Shown one piece after another: positions 12,460-14,109 of a stretch of DNA of 14,109 nucleotides (position 1 is the first letter of the stretch; every line of letters begins with the position of its first letter). Origin of the DNA: Candidatus Heimdallarchaeota archaeon (GTDB taxonomy: Archaea > Asgardarchaeota > Heimdallarchaeia > Heimdallarchaeales > Heimdallarchaeaceae); assembly GCA_016839875.1 (NCBI GenBank), contig JAEOTK010000110.1, forward strand, positions 1-14,109, read 5' to 3'. The notes under the pieces were generated by a model. The model did not search any database. It had not been told where the DNA came from and worked only from the letters and a program-made list of their open reading frames with translations. The position numbers were made by a program, and so were the translations under genes.

Positions 12460-14109
12460 CTAATCTGAAGCGGATGCAATTGATTTTGTTTCTGCTTTCA
12501 TGATCTTTTCTTCCCATAATCTTTGCATCTCTTCGCATGTTTTTAATAGATCTTCCAGTTTTCCTTGAGCTTCGATTCTTCCATTTTTCATAACTATTAT
12601 ATTATCAGCTCTACGTAATGCTATAGGTCTGTGAGAAACAGCTAAGCAAGTAGCACCCGCTTTTTCAAAGACTCTTCTCCAAAGAAGCTGTTCTGTTTCT
12701 ACATCTAAAGCACTGGATAAGTCATCAAAAATTAAAATTTCTGGTTCTCTGGCAAACATTCGAGCAGCTGCTAATCTTTGCCTTTGTCCTCCTGAGAGTT
12801 TTACTCCTTTAGGACCTACCAAAGTGTCCAACCCGGTTTCAAAATCATTCACCTCATCTTCAACTACTGCTAACCTGAGAGAATTTTCAACATTCACTGC
12901 TTCTTCCGGAAGCCCCATCAGAATATTTTCCTTGATTGTTTCACTGAAAAGTCGAGGAATTTGTGAAGTGTAAGCTGTTTTTGGTGGGATTAGGAAGTCT
13001 TCTGGTTTCTCTATGGGAACATCATTCCAATATAGTTCTCCTTCTTCTTTTGGCAGAAGTCCTAACAATGTACGGAGTAAAGTGGTTTTTCCTGAACCAA
13101 TTCTACCAGTTATTACAGTAAATGTTCCTTTTTCTATTGTAAGATTGATATTCCTAACTCCCATCTCTGAATCAGGATAGTTATAGGTTAGATTTTTGGC
13201 TTCAAATTTATTCAACTTAAAACTTTCTTCTAATACTGATGGTTGAATTGATGGAAATTGTTCCCAGATATAAACTGGACCATGTGTTCCTAAATTCAGT
13301 TCTGTTACATCTGGGTCTTTACTTTTAATCAGTTTAAACATCCTTTCGACTGATACTTTTGTTCGCAAATACCGTGGTATCATATCACCTAATTGCCATA
13401 CAAAATCTCCTAACGCTCCTAAAACACCTACAAAGAATGCTAAATCTCCCACTGAGAAAAGGTTACTCTGAATGTTTTGTCCAACTAGTAGTAGTATGAC
13501 ACCAATACATAAGTAAATAGTAACATTATATATGGAATGAATTAGTCGATGAAAGAATTCATCCCTAACTTCTGCTTTACGTCTCTTCTCGTTAATCTCT
13601 CCGAAGTAAGTTAATACTTGATCTTCCGCAGTAGCAACTTTTATAGCTTGTACAGAGCGAAAAATCTCACCTATAGTTCTAGTAACAGCTCCTGCAGCTT
13701 TACGACGTTTTTTCCTCAATTCTGTAAAAACAGGTCTAGTGAAGAAAATAAGAATCATCATGGCCAAAAATGGTATACTCACATAAACAGTTAATTTCCA
13801 ATCAATACTTTGCATGACAAAGAACGATAGTATTGTAAAAACTGCAAAACTGAATTTTGAAGTTATGTGATACATGAACCAATTTAGCTCTTCAACATCT
13901 CCTCTGAACCTCGATACAGCCTCACCAGGTGAATCTGGGAGAGCAACAGCACCTGGTTTCTTGAAAATCCCTTCTAACATATTCTTTCGAATAAGAATCC
14001 TACTTGCAAGAATAAAGATCCACATAGTAAAAACAAAGACTAAATCTCCAATGAGTCTCAAGCTTAAGGTTAATGGTAGTATTAATAGTATTAATATCCA
14101 TATATTAAC
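12460..14109 (-). CDS. ABC exporter half-transporter (fused membrane and ATPase domains), 5' end outside window
   Basis: This is the permease-ATPase half of an ABC exporter. The frame remains open from a TTG at 14061 out to 14109 with hydrophobic codons, so the N-terminus is missing; 549 residues are visible. Counting from 14061, the membrane domain spans about 1-240, with visible hydrophobic segments near 5-20, 70-108 and 180-222. The ATPase domain has Walker A GRIGSGKTT (319-327), Q-loop Gln367, signature LSGGQ (422-426), Walker B ILIFD with Asp446, D-loop SALD and the H-loop His477. The residue after the Walker B aspartate is Asp447 in place of the catalytic Glu, as in the degenerate subunit of heterodimeric exporters, so a partner subunit is expected beyond the edge. 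The substrate is unknown. Confidence 0.92.
   Translation of the reverse strand, partial: VNIWILILLILPLTLSLRLIGDLVFVFTMWIFILASRILIRKNMLEGIFKKPGAVALPDSPGEAVSRFRGDVEELNWFMYHITSKFSFAVFTILSFFVMQSIDWKLTVYVSIPFLAMMILIFFTRPVFTELRKKRRKAAGAVTRTIGEIFRSVQAIKVATAEDQVLTYFGEINEKRRKAEVRDEFFHRLIHSIYNVTIYLCIGVILLLVGQNIQSNLFSVGDLAFFVGVLGALGDFVWQLGDMIPRYLRTKVSVERMFKLIKSKDPDVTELNLGTHGPVYIWEQFPSIQPSVLEESFKLNKFEAKNLTYNYPDSEMGVRNINLTIEKGTFTVITGRIGSGKTTLLRTLLGLLPKEEGELYWNDVPIEKPEDFLIPPKTAYTSQIPRLFSETIKENILMGLPEEAVNVENSLRLAVVEDEVNDFETGLDTLVGPKGVKLSGGQRQRLAAARMFAREPEILIFDDLSSALDVETEQLLWRRVFEKAGATCLAVSHRPIALRRADNIIVMKNGRIEAQGKLEDLLKTCEEMQRLWEEKIMKAETKSIASASD

Overview
The window is AT-rich chromosomal DNA from an archaeon. 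The evidence is a set of archaeal and eukaryote-type information genes: translation factors aIF1A and aIF2-beta, NMD3, RIO1 kinase, a double-KH Krr1/Pno1-like protein and a DUF424 protein. It is supported by a tRNA-Trp interrupted by archaeal-type introns, TATA-box promoters, and Shine-Dalgarno sites of the GAGGTGAT type. The lineage (for example Asgard versus a euryarchaeal group) cannot be fixed from the sequence alone.

Layout. Positions 1-1464 (+) hold the end of an unrecognised gene and a GT4 glycosyltransferase, so a polysaccharide or glycan locus probably lies to the left. Positions 1500-3781 (+) hold methionyl-tRNA synthetase behind an unusually long, foldable 5' leader. A ribbon-helix-helix mini-gene follows at 3988-4143 (+). 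Positions 4253-6950 (-) read aIF1A, RIO1, double-KH protein and PHP phosphoesterase, a ribosome-biogenesis cluster. Divergently, 7086-8985 (+) carries aIF2-beta, DUF424 and NMD3, then tRNA-Trp(CCA) at 9063-9257 and a small membrane protein. From 9559 to the right edge everything is on the minus strand: a 90-aa hypothetical, a two-domain GNAT-like protein, a winged-helix protein, a 399-aa bactofilin-like beta-solenoid protein and one half of an ABC exporter that runs off the window.

The centre of the window (4.9-9.3 kb) is a translation and ribosome-assembly neighbourhood. aIF1A and aIF2-beta act in initiation, RIO1 and the KH protein in small-subunit maturation, and NMD3 in large-subunit maturation.

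The most rewarding locus is tRNA-Trp. It reads as a two-intron gene: a 32-nt intron in the D arm and an 86-nt intron at 37/38. The larger intron holds a box C/D guide RNA whose two guides land by the D+5 rule on C34 and C39 of its own tRNA. Both of its D boxes are AUGA rather than CUGA, and both C boxes carry the matching U, so the box C-box D base pair is kept. Second in interest are the MetRS leader structure and the 17-residue-periodic solenoid protein with its palindromic promoter element.
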